Below, in pieces: positions 36,995 through 46,864 of a stretch of DNA of 64,000 bases; positions within the stretch are counted from its first letter, which is position 1, and each line of letters opens with the position of its first letter. A program made the position numbers and the translations under genes. The stretch lies in the NCBI GenBank assembly GCA_934154785.1, contig CAKPGL010000001.1, positions 248,001 through 312,000 on the forward strand, given 5' to 3'. The notes below the pieces were generated by a model. That model had not been told where the DNA came from and ran no database searches. It saw only the letters and a program-made list of their open reading frames with translations. The stretch is from an uncultured Bacilli bacterium (GTDB lineage Bacteria > Bacillota_I > Bacilli_A > RF39 > UBA660).

Positions 36995-38674
36995 ATGAAG
37001 TTAGTTTTAAAATATACATTTGTCTTTTTATTAGCACTTTTTACATCATTATTAATATTTAATACTTTTAAAGATAAAGGTATTAGTATATTAACAAAAG
37101 ATTATTTTATTGCGGGCTTAGATAATGAAGTATCTATTTATAATGATAACTTTGAAGAGGTAAAGAAAGTATATCGTGGTACTAAAGTAAAGAGCGATGG
37201 TAAAACAATTGACAATAGTGATAAAAAATACCAAGAAATAAATTATAATAACTCTACTTACTATATACTAAAAGATAACTTAGTTGATAATAAAGCAAAA
37301 GTAGTATTAGAAAAAGTAAGGTATATAAGAACTCCAGTTACTGTTTATGAAAGTATTGATACTTCTAAGATTTTATCTTTTATTAAAAAGGGTGAAAAAG
37401 TAGAAGTTTTAGAATATAGCTCTCTTTCTAATGAAGGAATAGTTGATAAATATAAAATTAAATATAATAATATAGAAGGATATATTTATGGAAAATATAC
37501 AGTTAGTAGTGAAGAACTGGCCTTAAGAAATTACGATGAAGATGGAAATTATCAAATTCATAAAAGTCGTACTAACACCTTAGGTGGTGGTAGTGCTGGT
37601 AACTTAGATTATTATCCTAATGAAAAAGTTAAATTTACTGATAATGTAATGCCTACAGAAGTAAGAAGTTTATATATAAATTCTGGTGCGATATATAATG
37701 TTGATAAATATATTGAGTTTGCTAAAGAAAATAATATTAATGCTTTTGTTGTTGATATCAAAGATAATACATCTCCAGCTTATAAGTCTCCAGTAATGAA
37801 AAAATATTCACCAACTAATTATCAAAAAGCTTTTAATTCCTTAGAAAATTATCAAACATATATAAAGAAGTTAAAGGATGCTGGCTTTTATGTAATAGGA
37901 AGAATTACAGCATTTAAAGATGATTATTACGCAATTGATCATCCAGAAAATACTATATTTGATAAAGATACAAATTCAGCTTTTATACATAATGGTTCAA
38001 AATGGCCTAGTGCTTTTAATAGAGATGTTTGGGAATTTAATGTAGAACTTGCTAAAGAGGGAATTACGTTAATAGGTTTTAATGAAATTCAATTTGATTA
38101 TGTTAGATTTCCTGATAGAGTAGGAGCAACAAGAGAACAAACACTTGATTATAGAAATAAATATAATGAAGAAAAAGCCCAGGCTATCCAGAATTTCTTA
38201 TTTTACGCTGCTGATGAAATACACAGTGTTCATGGCTATATATCTGCTGATGTATTTGGTGAATCAGCCCATAATTATGTATCTGCTTATGGTCAATATT
38301 GGGCTGCCATATCTAATGTTGTTGATGTAATAAGTGGTATGCCTTATCCTGATTTATTTAATAAATATGAATATGGATTTAAGGTCCCAGTATGGACAGT
38401 ACCTTATGATTTACTAAGTTTTTGGGCTAATAATTATGTAGTAAAACAACAAAATACTATTCCAACACCCGCTATAGTAAGAACCTGGGTAGCAGCATAT
38501 GATGCTTATTGGAAAAGTCCTAACTTTATTTGTGACGCAAATACCATGGACAAGCAGATAGATGCTTTATATGATGCTGGTCTTACTGGTGGTTATATTA
38601 CTTGGAATGCTAATTCTAGTATAGGTAAATATACAGCCTTAAAAGATTCGTTTAATAAAAATCATTTAGAATAA
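36995..38674 (+). CDS. Putative glycoside hydrolase, DUF4015 family
   Basis: A 559-aa secreted or membrane-tethered protein. After an N-terminal hydrophobic segment (about 7-25) comes a region with SH3-like features (about 40-170). The TIM-barrel DUF4015 domain (about 220-540) shows EVRSLYINSG, NAFVVDIKDN, YVIGRITAFKDD, IGFNEIQFDYVRFP and GYISADVFGES; acidic residues at the strand ends fit a glycoside hydrolase. The substrate is unknown; cell-wall or exopolysaccharide is plausible. A weak TATACT at 36964 may be its -10. A strong terminator follows. Confidence 0.82.
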   Translation: MKLVLKYTFVFLLALFTSLLIFNTFKDKGISILTKDYFIAGLDNEVSIYNDNFEEVKKVYRGTKVKSDGKTIDNSDKKYQEINYNNSTYYILKDNLVDNKAKVVLEKVRYIRTPVTVYESIDTSKILSFIKKGEKVEVLEYSSLSNEGIVDKYKIKYNNIEGYIYGKYTVSSEELALRNYDEDGNYQIHKSRTNTLGGGSAGNLDYYPNEKVKFTDNVMPTEVRSLYINSGAIYNVDKYIEFAKENNINAFVVDIKDNTSPAYKSPVMKKYSPTNYQKAFNSLENYQTYIKKLKDAGFYVIGRITAFKDDYYAIDHPENTIFDKDTNSAFIHNGSKWPSAFNRDVWEFNVELAKEGITLIGFNEIQFDYVRFPDRVGATREQTLDYRNKYNEEKAQAIQNFLFYAADEIHSVHGYISADVFGESAHNYVSAYGQYWAAISNVVDVISGMPYPDLFNKYEYGFKVPVWTVPYDLLSFWANNYVVKQQNTIPTPAIVRTWVAAYDAYWKSPNFICDANTMDKQIDALYDAGLTGGYITWNANSSIGKYTALKDSFNKNHLE

Positions 38675-38678
38675 TCAT

Positions 38679-38713
38679 AAATTTCTTGCAATTATCTTGC
38701 AAGAAATTTTATT
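38679..38713 (+). terminator. Terminator after the DUF4015 gene
   Basis: AAATTTCTTGCAA pairs perfectly with TTGCAAGAAATTT around TTATC, then a T-rich tail. Confidence 0.85.
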
Positions 38714-38745
38714 TACTGATATTATAAAAATAGTTGGTGATAAAG

Positions 38746-39033
38746 ATGAAAGAGAAAATATATACATATAATGAAATAAATTATAAATTAGTAACAGACT
38801 ATAAAGATGCTTTTGATAATGAACAAGTTTTAGCAAAAGCAACAGACTATTTTAATGAATATGATTATATAGTAGGTGATTGGTCTTATGGTAGTTTAAG
38901 ATTAAAAGGTTTCTGTAAAAAAGAAAACAAATTATTTAATAAGATAAATGATTTTAATAAGTTAGAAGAGTATTTAAAGAACAACTGTGCTTATGGTTGT
39001 AAGTATTTTGTCTTAGAAAAAGTTTCAAATTAG
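38746..39033 (+). CDS. yutD: YutD family protein
   Basis: A 95-aa member of the small YutD (DUF1027) family found across Firmicutes; its function is not established. Matching segments are NYKLVTDYKDAFD, the hallmark YIVGDWSYGSLRLKGF, LEEYLKNNCAYGCKYFVLEKV and the spacing between them. I start at ATG 38746, behind TTGGTGAT, instead of the in-frame upstream codon at 38734. It lies near the yunB homologue; yun/yut genes are also close together in Bacillus. Confidence 0.85.
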   Translation: MKEKIYTYNEINYKLVTDYKDAFDNEQVLAKATDYFNEYDYIVGDWSYGSLRLKGFCKKENKLFNKINDFNKLEEYLKNNCAYGCKYFVLEKVSN

Positions 39034-39060
39034 ACTGTATTTTGTTATAGTCTTTTTTGT
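39032..39060 (+). terminator. Terminator before the heat-shock operon
   Basis: AGACTGTA pairs with TATAGTCT (one G-T pair) around a six-base loop, followed by T6. Confidence 0.75.
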
Positions 39061-39078
39061 TTACAAAATTTTAAAAAA

Positions 39079-39105
39079 TTAGCACTCATATATTGACAAT
39101 GCTAA
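39079..39105 (+). promoter_or_regulatory. Second, degenerate CIRCE-like element
   Basis: TTAGCACTC-N9-CAATGCTAA: a perfect left arm and a 7/9 right arm. It overlaps the -35 box of the hrcA promoter. Confidence 0.6.
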
Positions 39106-39121
39106 CATATAATAGTATAAT
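39093..39121 (+). promoter_or_regulatory. Consensus sigma-A promoter of the hrcA operon
   Basis: TTGACA (39093-39098) and TATAAT (39116-39121) with exact 17-base spacing, between two CIRCE-type operators. Confidence 0.85.
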
Positions 39122-39125
39122 GAAA

Positions 39126-39152
39126 TTAGCATTCAGGAAAATGGAGTGCTAG
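39126..39152 (+). promoter_or_regulatory. CIRCE operator (HrcA binding site)
   Basis: TTAGCATTC-N9-GAGTGCTAG, within two bases of the TTAGCACTC-N9-GAGTGCTAA consensus, just downstream of the -10. HrcA binding here would block hrcA-grpE-dnaK-pepF-dnaJ. Confidence 0.92.
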
Positions 39153-39162
39153 AGGTGATTTA

Positions 39163-40149
39163 ATGATAAGTCAAAGACAAAGTTTATTACTCAAACTAAT
39201 TGTTGAAGATTACATTAAGACTGCTAAACCAATTGGTTCTAAGTCATTATGTAAAATTATGAAATGCTCTTCAGCAACTATCCGTAATGAGATGAGTGAA
39301 CTAGAAGAATTAGGATTACTAGAAAAAACACATATTTCATCTGGACGTATACCTAGTGAAAAGGGTTATAGATATTATGTGGATAATATAATGAAACCTA
39401 AAGAACTAAGCGGCGATGATATGTTAAAATTACAAACAGTTTTCCACAATAAAAATTTAGTTCTTAGTGACGCTATTATACAAAGTATGGAAATTATATC
39501 TGATTTAACTAATTATACCGCTATTGTATTAGGTGAATCGTCAAATGAAAATAAGGTAAGTAGAGTAGAGGCAATTCCTTTAAATGATGTAGAATTAACC
39601 GCTATTGTTATTACAGATAAAGGACATGTAGAACATAAGAAAGTAATGTTGGAAGAAAGAGTTTCTGTAGATGAAATAAAACAAACTGTTGACTTAATTA
39701 ATAAATTACTAATTGGAACGCCAATTGATGAAGTAAGTCAAGCGTTAGAATTTGAAATAAAACCAATTATAGGAAAATATGTAAAACAACATGAAGCCTT
39801 ATATAATGCTTTTTATACAGCATTTTCAGATTTTACACATGACGCTAATGTTAAGATGGCAGGAACAAAAAATATTTTAATGCAACCAGAGTTTGACAAT
39901 GTAAATAAAATAAAAGAAATTATCGGAAAATTTGAAGATAAAGATTTGATTAATAGTATTAAAACCGAAGATAAAGATGTTAAAATTTATATTGGAAGTG
40001 AAAATGAATTTGATGATGATATGACCGTTATTAAAACCAGATATTCCATTAATGGTGAAGAAGGTACCATAGCGTTAATTGGACCTAAGAGAATGGAATA
40101 CGAGCGTGTTATTACTTTGTTAAATTATATCAAAGATAATTTCGAATAG
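39163..40149 (+). CDS. hrcA: Heat-inducible transcription repressor HrcA
   Basis: Represses class I heat-shock genes by binding CIRCE; its activity depends on the GroE chaperonin in Bacillus. The N-terminal winged helix has PIGSKSLCKIMKCSSATIRN and ELEELGLLEKTHISSGRIPS, followed by KGYRYYVD. The C-terminal dimerisation/GAF-like part ends GTIALIGPKRMEYERVITLL. The length of 328 aa is typical. It is the first gene of the operon, directly after its own operator, so it is autoregulated. Confidence 0.97.
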   Translation: MISQRQSLLLKLIVEDYIKTAKPIGSKSLCKIMKCSSATIRNEMSELEELGLLEKTHISSGRIPSEKGYRYYVDNIMKPKELSGDDMLKLQTVFHNKNLVLSDAIIQSMEIISDLTNYTAIVLGESSNENKVSRVEAIPLNDVELTAIVITDKGHVEHKKVMLEERVSVDEIKQTVDLINKLLIGTPIDEVSQALEFEIKPIIGKYVKQHEALYNAFYTAFSDFTHDANVKMAGTKNILMQPEFDNVNKIKEIIGKFEDKDLINSIKTEDKDVKIYIGSENEFDDDMTVIKTRYSINGEEGTIALIGPKRMEYERVITLLNYIKDNFE

Positions 40150-40160
40150 GAGGATGACCA

Positions 40161-40817
40161 GTGGAAGAAAAAGAAAAGAATACTTGTGGGTGTGAAAATG
40201 CGTCTTGCAAGTGTGAAGATAAACATATAGATGAAAAGCAAGAACAATGTAATTGTGGTGAAAAGTGCCATTGTGATGAAGAAAAACATCAAGATAATAA
40301 ATGTTCTTGCAAAGAAGAACACAAAGATGAACATAAAGATAAGAAAAAGTTCTTCAAAGGAAAAGATGAAACTAAAGAATTAAAAGAATTAGTTGAAAAG
40401 TTAAAAAGCGAAAGTTTAACTGCTAAAGCTGATTTAATTAATTATCGCAAGCGAAAAGATGATGAGGTAAGTAGAATGCTAAAATACGCTAATGAAGATT
40501 TAGCAAAAGAAATATTACCAATCATAGATAATTTTGAACGTGCTATCAACATGGACGATGATAATCTTGAAGATGAAGTTTCTAAGTTTTTAGCGGGATT
40601 CAAAATGATATATTGTGGTTTAGTTGGTACAATGGAAAAATATGGTGTAAAGGCTATTGATGGCTCTAATAAACCATTTGATCCAACTTACCATCAAGCT
40701 GTAATGACTGAACATCGTGATGGTGTTGAACCTGGCATGGTGTTAGAAGTATTACAAAAAGGTTATTTACTTAAAGATAAAGTTATTCGACCAGCAATGG
40801 TTAGAGTATCAGAATAA
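40161..40817 (+). CDS. grpE: GrpE nucleotide exchange factor with Cys-rich N-terminal extension
   Basis: Releases ADP from DnaK. The C-terminal about 150 residues are canonical (DLINYRKRKDDEVSRMLKYA, ILPIIDNFERAI, FDPTYHQAVM, VLQKGYLLKDKVIRPAMVRV). The first about 55 residues are not: five CxC motifs at Cys9/11, 16/18, 30/32, 36/38 and 48/50, mixed with His, Asp, Glu and Lys, look like a metallothionein-type metal-binding segment. The start is GTG 40161 behind TAGGAGG; the Cys-rich part lies between this site and the coiled coil, so it is genuinely translated if the start is right. 218 aa in total. Confidence 0.95.
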   Translation: MEEKEKNTCGCENASCKCEDKHIDEKQEQCNCGEKCHCDEEKHQDNKCSCKEEHKDEHKDKKKFFKGKDETKELKELVEKLKSESLTAKADLINYRKRKDDEVSRMLKYANEDLAKEILPIIDNFERAINMDDDNLEDEVSKFLAGFKMIYCGLVGTMEKYGVKAIDGSNKPFDPTYHQAVMTEHRDGVEPGMVLEVLQKGYLLKDKVIRPAMVRVSE

Positions 40818-40828
40818 AGGAAAGGTGA

Positions 40829-42661
<1,833 letters not shown>

Positions 42662-42677
42662 TTAAACATAATAAAAT

Positions 42678-42709
42678 AGTGAAGTTCTAGGATGACTAGA
42701 ACTTCCACT
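42678..42709 (+). other. RNA hairpin without T tract between dnaK and pepF
   Basis: AGTG-AAGTTCTAG pairs with CTAGAACTT-C-CACT around GATGA: a 9-bp perfect stem, a bulge and 4 more pairs. No T run follows, so it is more likely a transcript-stability or processing element than a terminator; it ends 14 bases before the pepF start. Confidence 0.55.
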
Positions 42710-42723
42710 GTTATGGAGGATAC

Positions 42724-44505
42724 ATGGAAAAAGAGAAGCTTAGAAGTGAAATCAAAGATTGTTTTAAATGGGATGCAGATAAATTAGTTGATAATTTTGA
42801 TGCTACTGAAAAAGAAGTCTTAAGTGCTTTGGATGAATTATTAAAATGTAAAGGACATATAATGGATAATGCTGATAGTTTACTTAAATTTTATCAGTTA
42901 GATGAAAAACTTAATAGAAAAGCAGACTATCTATTTATGTATGCACATCTTTCTTCTGATGTTGATACAACCAATAATGATTATCGTATTTTAAAAATGC
43001 GTACGGAAAAGTTGATGGAAACAATTTCTGATAAATTATCATTTGTTGTACCAGAATTATTGGAAAATGATTTTTCTAAAGTTTTAGAGTTTATAAAAGA
43101 TAATAAAGATTTAGCAAAATATAAATTTGATTTAGAAAAAGTATTTAGATATAAAGAACATACTTTAAGCAAAAATGAAGAAGAAATAGTTACCAAGGCA
43201 ACTAATGCATTTGGTACTGGTGATGAAGTATTTAATAATATAGATAATACAGATATATATTTGGGTACTATTAATGTTGATGGCGAAGAAGTAGAACTTA
43301 CTAACAGCAATTATATTAAATATATGAATCATAAAGATCGTAATGTAAGAATAGATGCATTTAATAAGATGTATACTTATTTTAAGAATCGTATTAATAC
43401 TATTGCTGCTTGTTTAAAAGGAAATATTAAGGAAAATTTCTTTGTTAGCGATGTAAAAAAATATAATAGTCCATTAGAAATGAGTTTATACGCTGATAAT
43501 ATTGATATATCTGTATATAAAGATTTAATTGAAGTTACACATGATAATTTAGATAAACTATATAAATATATGGCTATTCGTAAGAAAATGTTAAATTTAG
43601 ATGAAATGCACATGTATGATATATATTTAGATTTAGGAGCTGAAGAACCAAAAGACATACCTTTTGAGGAAGGTAAGAAAATTGTTTTTGAAGCTCTAGC
43701 ACCTTTAGGTGATGAATATATAAAAGATTTAAACAAAGCTTTTGATGAGCATTGGATAGATATATATCCTAATAAAGGTAAAAAGAGTGGCGCCTATAGT
43801 TGGGGATGTTATGATACTAAACCTTATCTATTATTAAATTATAATAATACAATAGATTCTGTTAGCACAATGGCCCATGAATTAGGTCATTCAATGCATT
43901 CTTACTATTCAAAAACATTAGATTATACTTATCATGCTTATCCTATATTTCTAGCGGAAATAGCATCTACGGTTAATGAAGTCTTACTTAATGATTATTT
44001 ATATAAACATGCTAAAACAAAAGAGGAGAAAATCTTATATACCGCAGATATATTGGATAAGGTTAGAACAACTATTTATCGTCAGACTCAATTTGCGGAG
44101 TTTGAAATGTTAATGCATGATAAAGAAGCAAACGGTATTCCACTTACTGCGCAAGAGTTTTCTGATACTTATTATGATTTAAATAAACTTTATTATGGTG
44201 ATAATGTTGTTAGTGATGATTTAATTAAGTATGAGTGGGCTAGAATACCACATTTCTATACTTCATTTTATGTATATAAGTACGCAACTGGATTAACTAG
44301 TGCTTTAGCAATCGCATCAGAAATACTAAAAGGTAATACAGAAGTGCGCGATAAATATTTGGAATTTTTACATAGTGGTGGTAGTGATTATCCACTTAAT
44401 ATATTAAAAAATACTGGTGTTGATATAGAGAAAAAAGAAACACTACAAAAAGCTTTTGATTTCTTTGATAAAAAACTTAATGATTTAGAAGAACTTACTA
44501 AGTAG
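42724..44505 (+). CDS. pepF: Oligoendopeptidase F (M3 metallopeptidase)
   Basis: Cytoplasmic zinc peptidase that cleaves oligopeptides, by family knowledge. The catalytic zinc motif is AHELGHSMHSYYS (HExxH, about 384-388), with the third ligand Glu in FLAEIASTVNE about 25 residues on. The 593-aa length and YATGLTSALAIASEIL near the end are typical of the PepF branch. TATGGAGGATAC sets ATG 42724. It lies between dnaK and dnaJ, an unusual place for this enzyme, which suggests co-induction with the chaperones. Confidence 0.94.
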   Translation: MEKEKLRSEIKDCFKWDADKLVDNFDATEKEVLSALDELLKCKGHIMDNADSLLKFYQLDEKLNRKADYLFMYAHLSSDVDTTNNDYRILKMRTEKLMETISDKLSFVVPELLENDFSKVLEFIKDNKDLAKYKFDLEKVFRYKEHTLSKNEEEIVTKATNAFGTGDEVFNNIDNTDIYLGTINVDGEEVELTNSNYIKYMNHKDRNVRIDAFNKMYTYFKNRINTIAACLKGNIKENFFVSDVKKYNSPLEMSLYADNIDISVYKDLIEVTHDNLDKLYKYMAIRKKMLNLDEMHMYDIYLDLGAEEPKDIPFEEGKKIVFEALAPLGDEYIKDLNKAFDEHWIDIYPNKGKKSGAYSWGCYDTKPYLLLNYNNTIDSVSTMAHELGHSMHSYYSKTLDYTYHAYPIFLAEIASTVNEVLLNDYLYKHAKTKEEKILYTADILDKVRTTIYRQTQFAEFEMLMHDKEANGIPLTAQEFSDTYYDLNKLYYGDNVVSDDLIKYEWARIPHFYTSFYVYKYATGLTSALAIASEILKGNTEVRDKYLEFLHSGGSDYPLNILKNTGVDIEKKETLQKAFDFFDKKLNDLEELTK

Positions 44506-44520
44506 TTAGAGAGGTGCAGT

Positions 44521-45642
44521 ATGGAAAAAAGAGATTATTATGAAGTCCTAGGAGTTAGTAAGACTGCTAGTGATGATGAAATAAAAAGTGCTTTTAGAAA
44601 ATTAGCAAAGAAGTATCATCCAGATGTTTCTAAAGAACCAGATGCTGCGGAAAAATTTAAAGAGGCTCAGGAAGCATACGCTGTATTATCTGACGCTAAT
44701 AAAAGAAAACAATATGACCAATTTGGTCATGCAGCATTTGAACAAGGCGGTGCTGGAGGTGCCGGTGGCTTTGATTTTTCTGGTTTTGATTTTTCAGATA
44801 TTTTTGGCGATTTGTTTGGCGGAAACTCTGGCTTTGATTTTGGCTTTGGTGGTAGTCGTGGTGGTAGAAACAGTAATCGTGCCACTAAAGGAAGAGATTC
44901 TTTAATTAAAATGGATTTAACTTTTGAAGAAGCTGTATTTGGATGTAAAAAGGATGTCAAAGTAGATACCTACGAAGAATGTAAAGACTGTAAAGGTAAT
45001 GGTGGAACTGGTGAAACCAAATGCCCAGAGTGCCACGGTAGTGGTATTTCTACTACAGAACAAAGAACTTTATTTGGAACTTTTATGAGTAGAACTACTT
45101 GTTCTAGATGTGGTGGCCATGGAAAAATTTATGAAAGTAAGTGTTCTACTTGCCGTGGTGAAGGTAAAGTAAGAGTAAATAAAACTTTATCTGTAACTGT
45201 TCCAGCAGGAGTTGATACTGGTAACCAATTACGTTTGGCAGGTAAAGGCGAAGCCGGAACAAATGGTGGACCTAATGGCGACATCTATCTAGAATTTAGT
45301 GTTAAAGAACATCCATTATTTAAACGTGACGGAAATGATATATATATAGATTTTCCGATTACAATAACAGAAGCTATATTTGGATGTAAAAAAGAAGTAC
45401 CAACTATTTCTAGTAGTGTTAAATTAACCATAGATGCTGGTGCGGAAACTGGTGACAAATATCGTTTACGTGGTAAAGGTGTTGAAGATGTTCATTCTTC
45501 TCGTAAGGGCGATATGTATGTAGTCATAAAAGTTATGATACCAAGAAAAATAAATAGAGAACAGAAAAAATTATTAGAACAATTGGCAGATACAGATTTA
45601 ACTAACGCTGATGAAACTAAAATAATCGAAAAATACTTATAA
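44521..45642 (+). CDS. dnaJ: Chaperone DnaJ (type I Hsp40)
   Basis: Stimulates DnaK ATP hydrolysis and delivers unfolded clients. The J domain (1-70) contains YHPDVSK with the HPD motif. A Gly/Phe-rich region (about 75-120) follows. Four zinc-finger repeats CxxCxGxG are seen as [24 protein letters not shown] and CSTCRGEG. The C-terminal substrate-binding domains end with KIIEKYL. The length of 373 aa is standard. GAGAGGTGC precedes ATG 44521. It is the last gene of the heat-shock operon, followed by a terminator. Confidence 0.98.
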   Translation: MEKRDYYEVLGVSKTASDDEIKSAFRKLAKKYHPDVSKEPDAAEKFKEAQEAYAVLSDANKRKQYDQFGHAAFEQGGAGGAGGFDFSGFDFSDIFGDLFGGNSGFDFGFGGSRGGRNSNRATKGRDSLIKMDLTFEEAVFGCKKDVKVDTYEECKDCKGNGGTGETKCPECHGSGISTTEQRTLFGTFMSRTTCSRCGGHGKIYESKCSTCRGEGKVRVNKTLSVTVPAGVDTGNQLRLAGKGEAGTNGGPNGDIYLEFSVKEHPLFKRDGNDIYIDFPITITEAIFGCKKEVPTISSSVKLTIDAGAETGDKYRLRGKGVEDVHSSRKGDMYVVIKVMIPRKINREQKKLLEQLADTDLTNADETKIIEKYL

Positions 45643-45665
45643 AGACCTACCTTGGTCTTTTTTTC
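45641..45665 (+). terminator. Terminator of the heat-shock operon
   Basis: AAAGACC pairs with GGTCTTT around TACCTT, followed by T run. Confidence 0.85.
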
Positions 45666-45751
45666 TTTATTTAATAATGCTTTTGGAAAAAAATCTTCAA
45701 AATTAGTTTATCTATGTTCATAAAAAATGATACAATGTTATTGGTGATAGT

Positions 45752-46864
45752 ATGAAATATGATTATTTAATAGTTGGTTCTGGTCTTTTTGCTGCTACAT
45801 TTGCTTTTGAAATGACAAAGCACGGTAAAAAGTGCCTAGTTATTGAGAAAAGAAATCATGTGGGTGGCAATGTATATTGTGAAAAAATTAATAATATTAA
45901 TGTTCATAAATATGGACCACACATATTTCATACCTCTAATAAAGAAGTATGGCAGTATGTTAATCAATTTACAGAATTTAATAATTTTGTTAATCAACCT
46001 TTAGCATGCTACAAAAATGAAATATATAATTTACCATTCAATATGAATTTATTTGTTCAACTATGGAGAGATGTAAAAACTCCAGAGGATGCAATAAATA
46101 AAATTACGTCTCAAGTTAAAAGCGCCAATATTACTGAGCCCAAAAATTTGGAAGAGTTTGCTATATCACAAGTAGGTAAAGACATATATGATAAATTTAT
46201 AAAAGAATATACCGAAAAGCAATGGGGAAGACCATGTGACAAGTTACCAATGTTTATTATTAAAAGAATTCCAGTTCGATATACATTTAATAATAATTAT
46301 TTTAATGATATTTACCAAGGAATTCCTGTTTTAGGATATAATCACATAATAGAAAAAATGCTTGAAAAATGTGATGTTGTTTTAAATGTAAATTATAATT
46401 TAGAAAAAGACAAATATAAATTCATGGCAAAAAAGGTATTATATACCGGCATGATTGATGAATATTTTAATTATGAATTTGGTCCTTTAGATTATCGTTC
46501 TTTAAAATTTGAAAATGAAATTTATAGTAATATAGATAATTATCAAGGTAATGCTGTTGTTAATTATACTGATAAAAGTGTCAAATATACAAGAATAGTA
46601 GAACATAAGTTTTTTGAAAATAACACTTGTAAGGGTACAATTATAACAAAAGAGTATCCATTTGCTTATGACAAATCTACAGAAGCTTACTATCCTGTAA
46701 ATGATGATAAAAATAATAGTTTGTATGAAAAATATAGAACACTATGTTCAAAGGAAAAAGATGTGTTATTTGGTGGTAGATTAGGAGATTATAAATACTA
46801 TAATATGGACGAAACAATAGAAAAAGCTTTAGCGCTTAGTAAGGTAGAACTAAATGAAAAATAA
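45752..46864 (+). CDS. glf: UDP-galactopyranose mutase
   Basis: Flavoenzyme that converts UDP-galactopyranose to UDP-galactofuranose for surface glycans. The N-terminal FAD-binding fold begins YLIVGSGLFAATFAFEM (GxGxxG) with LVIEKRNHVGGN. KYGPHIFHT and EYTEKQWGRPCDKLP are diagnostic for the family. The length of 370 aa is typical. A TACAAT at 45731 with a poor -35 may be the promoter; GGTGATAG gives the ribosome binding site. The flippase gene starts inside its 3' end (11-base overlap), opening a polysaccharide locus. Confidence 0.96.
   Translation: MKYDYLIVGSGLFAATFAFEMTKHGKKCLVIEKRNHVGGNVYCEKINNINVHKYGPHIFHTSNKEVWQYVNQFTEFNNFVNQPLACYKNEIYNLPFNMNLFVQLWRDVKTPEDAINKITSQVKSANITEPKNLEEFAISQVGKDIYDKFIKEYTEKQWGRPCDKLPMFIIKRIPVRYTFNNNYFNDIYQGIPVLGYNHIIEKMLEKCDVVLNVNYNLEKDKYKFMAKKVLYTGMIDEYFNYEFGPLDYRSLKFENEIYSNIDNYQGNAVVNYTDKSVKYTRIVEHKFFENNTCKGTIITKEYPFAYDKSTEAYYPVNDDKNNSLYEKYRTLCSKEKDVLFGGRLGDYKYYNMDETIEKALALSKVELNEK

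Noticed and set aside
44624..44905. 93-aa frame on the plus strand inside dnaJ
   Set aside because: Out-of-frame reading of the Gly/Phe-rich dnaJ region with no ribosome binding site; dnaJ is unambiguous.
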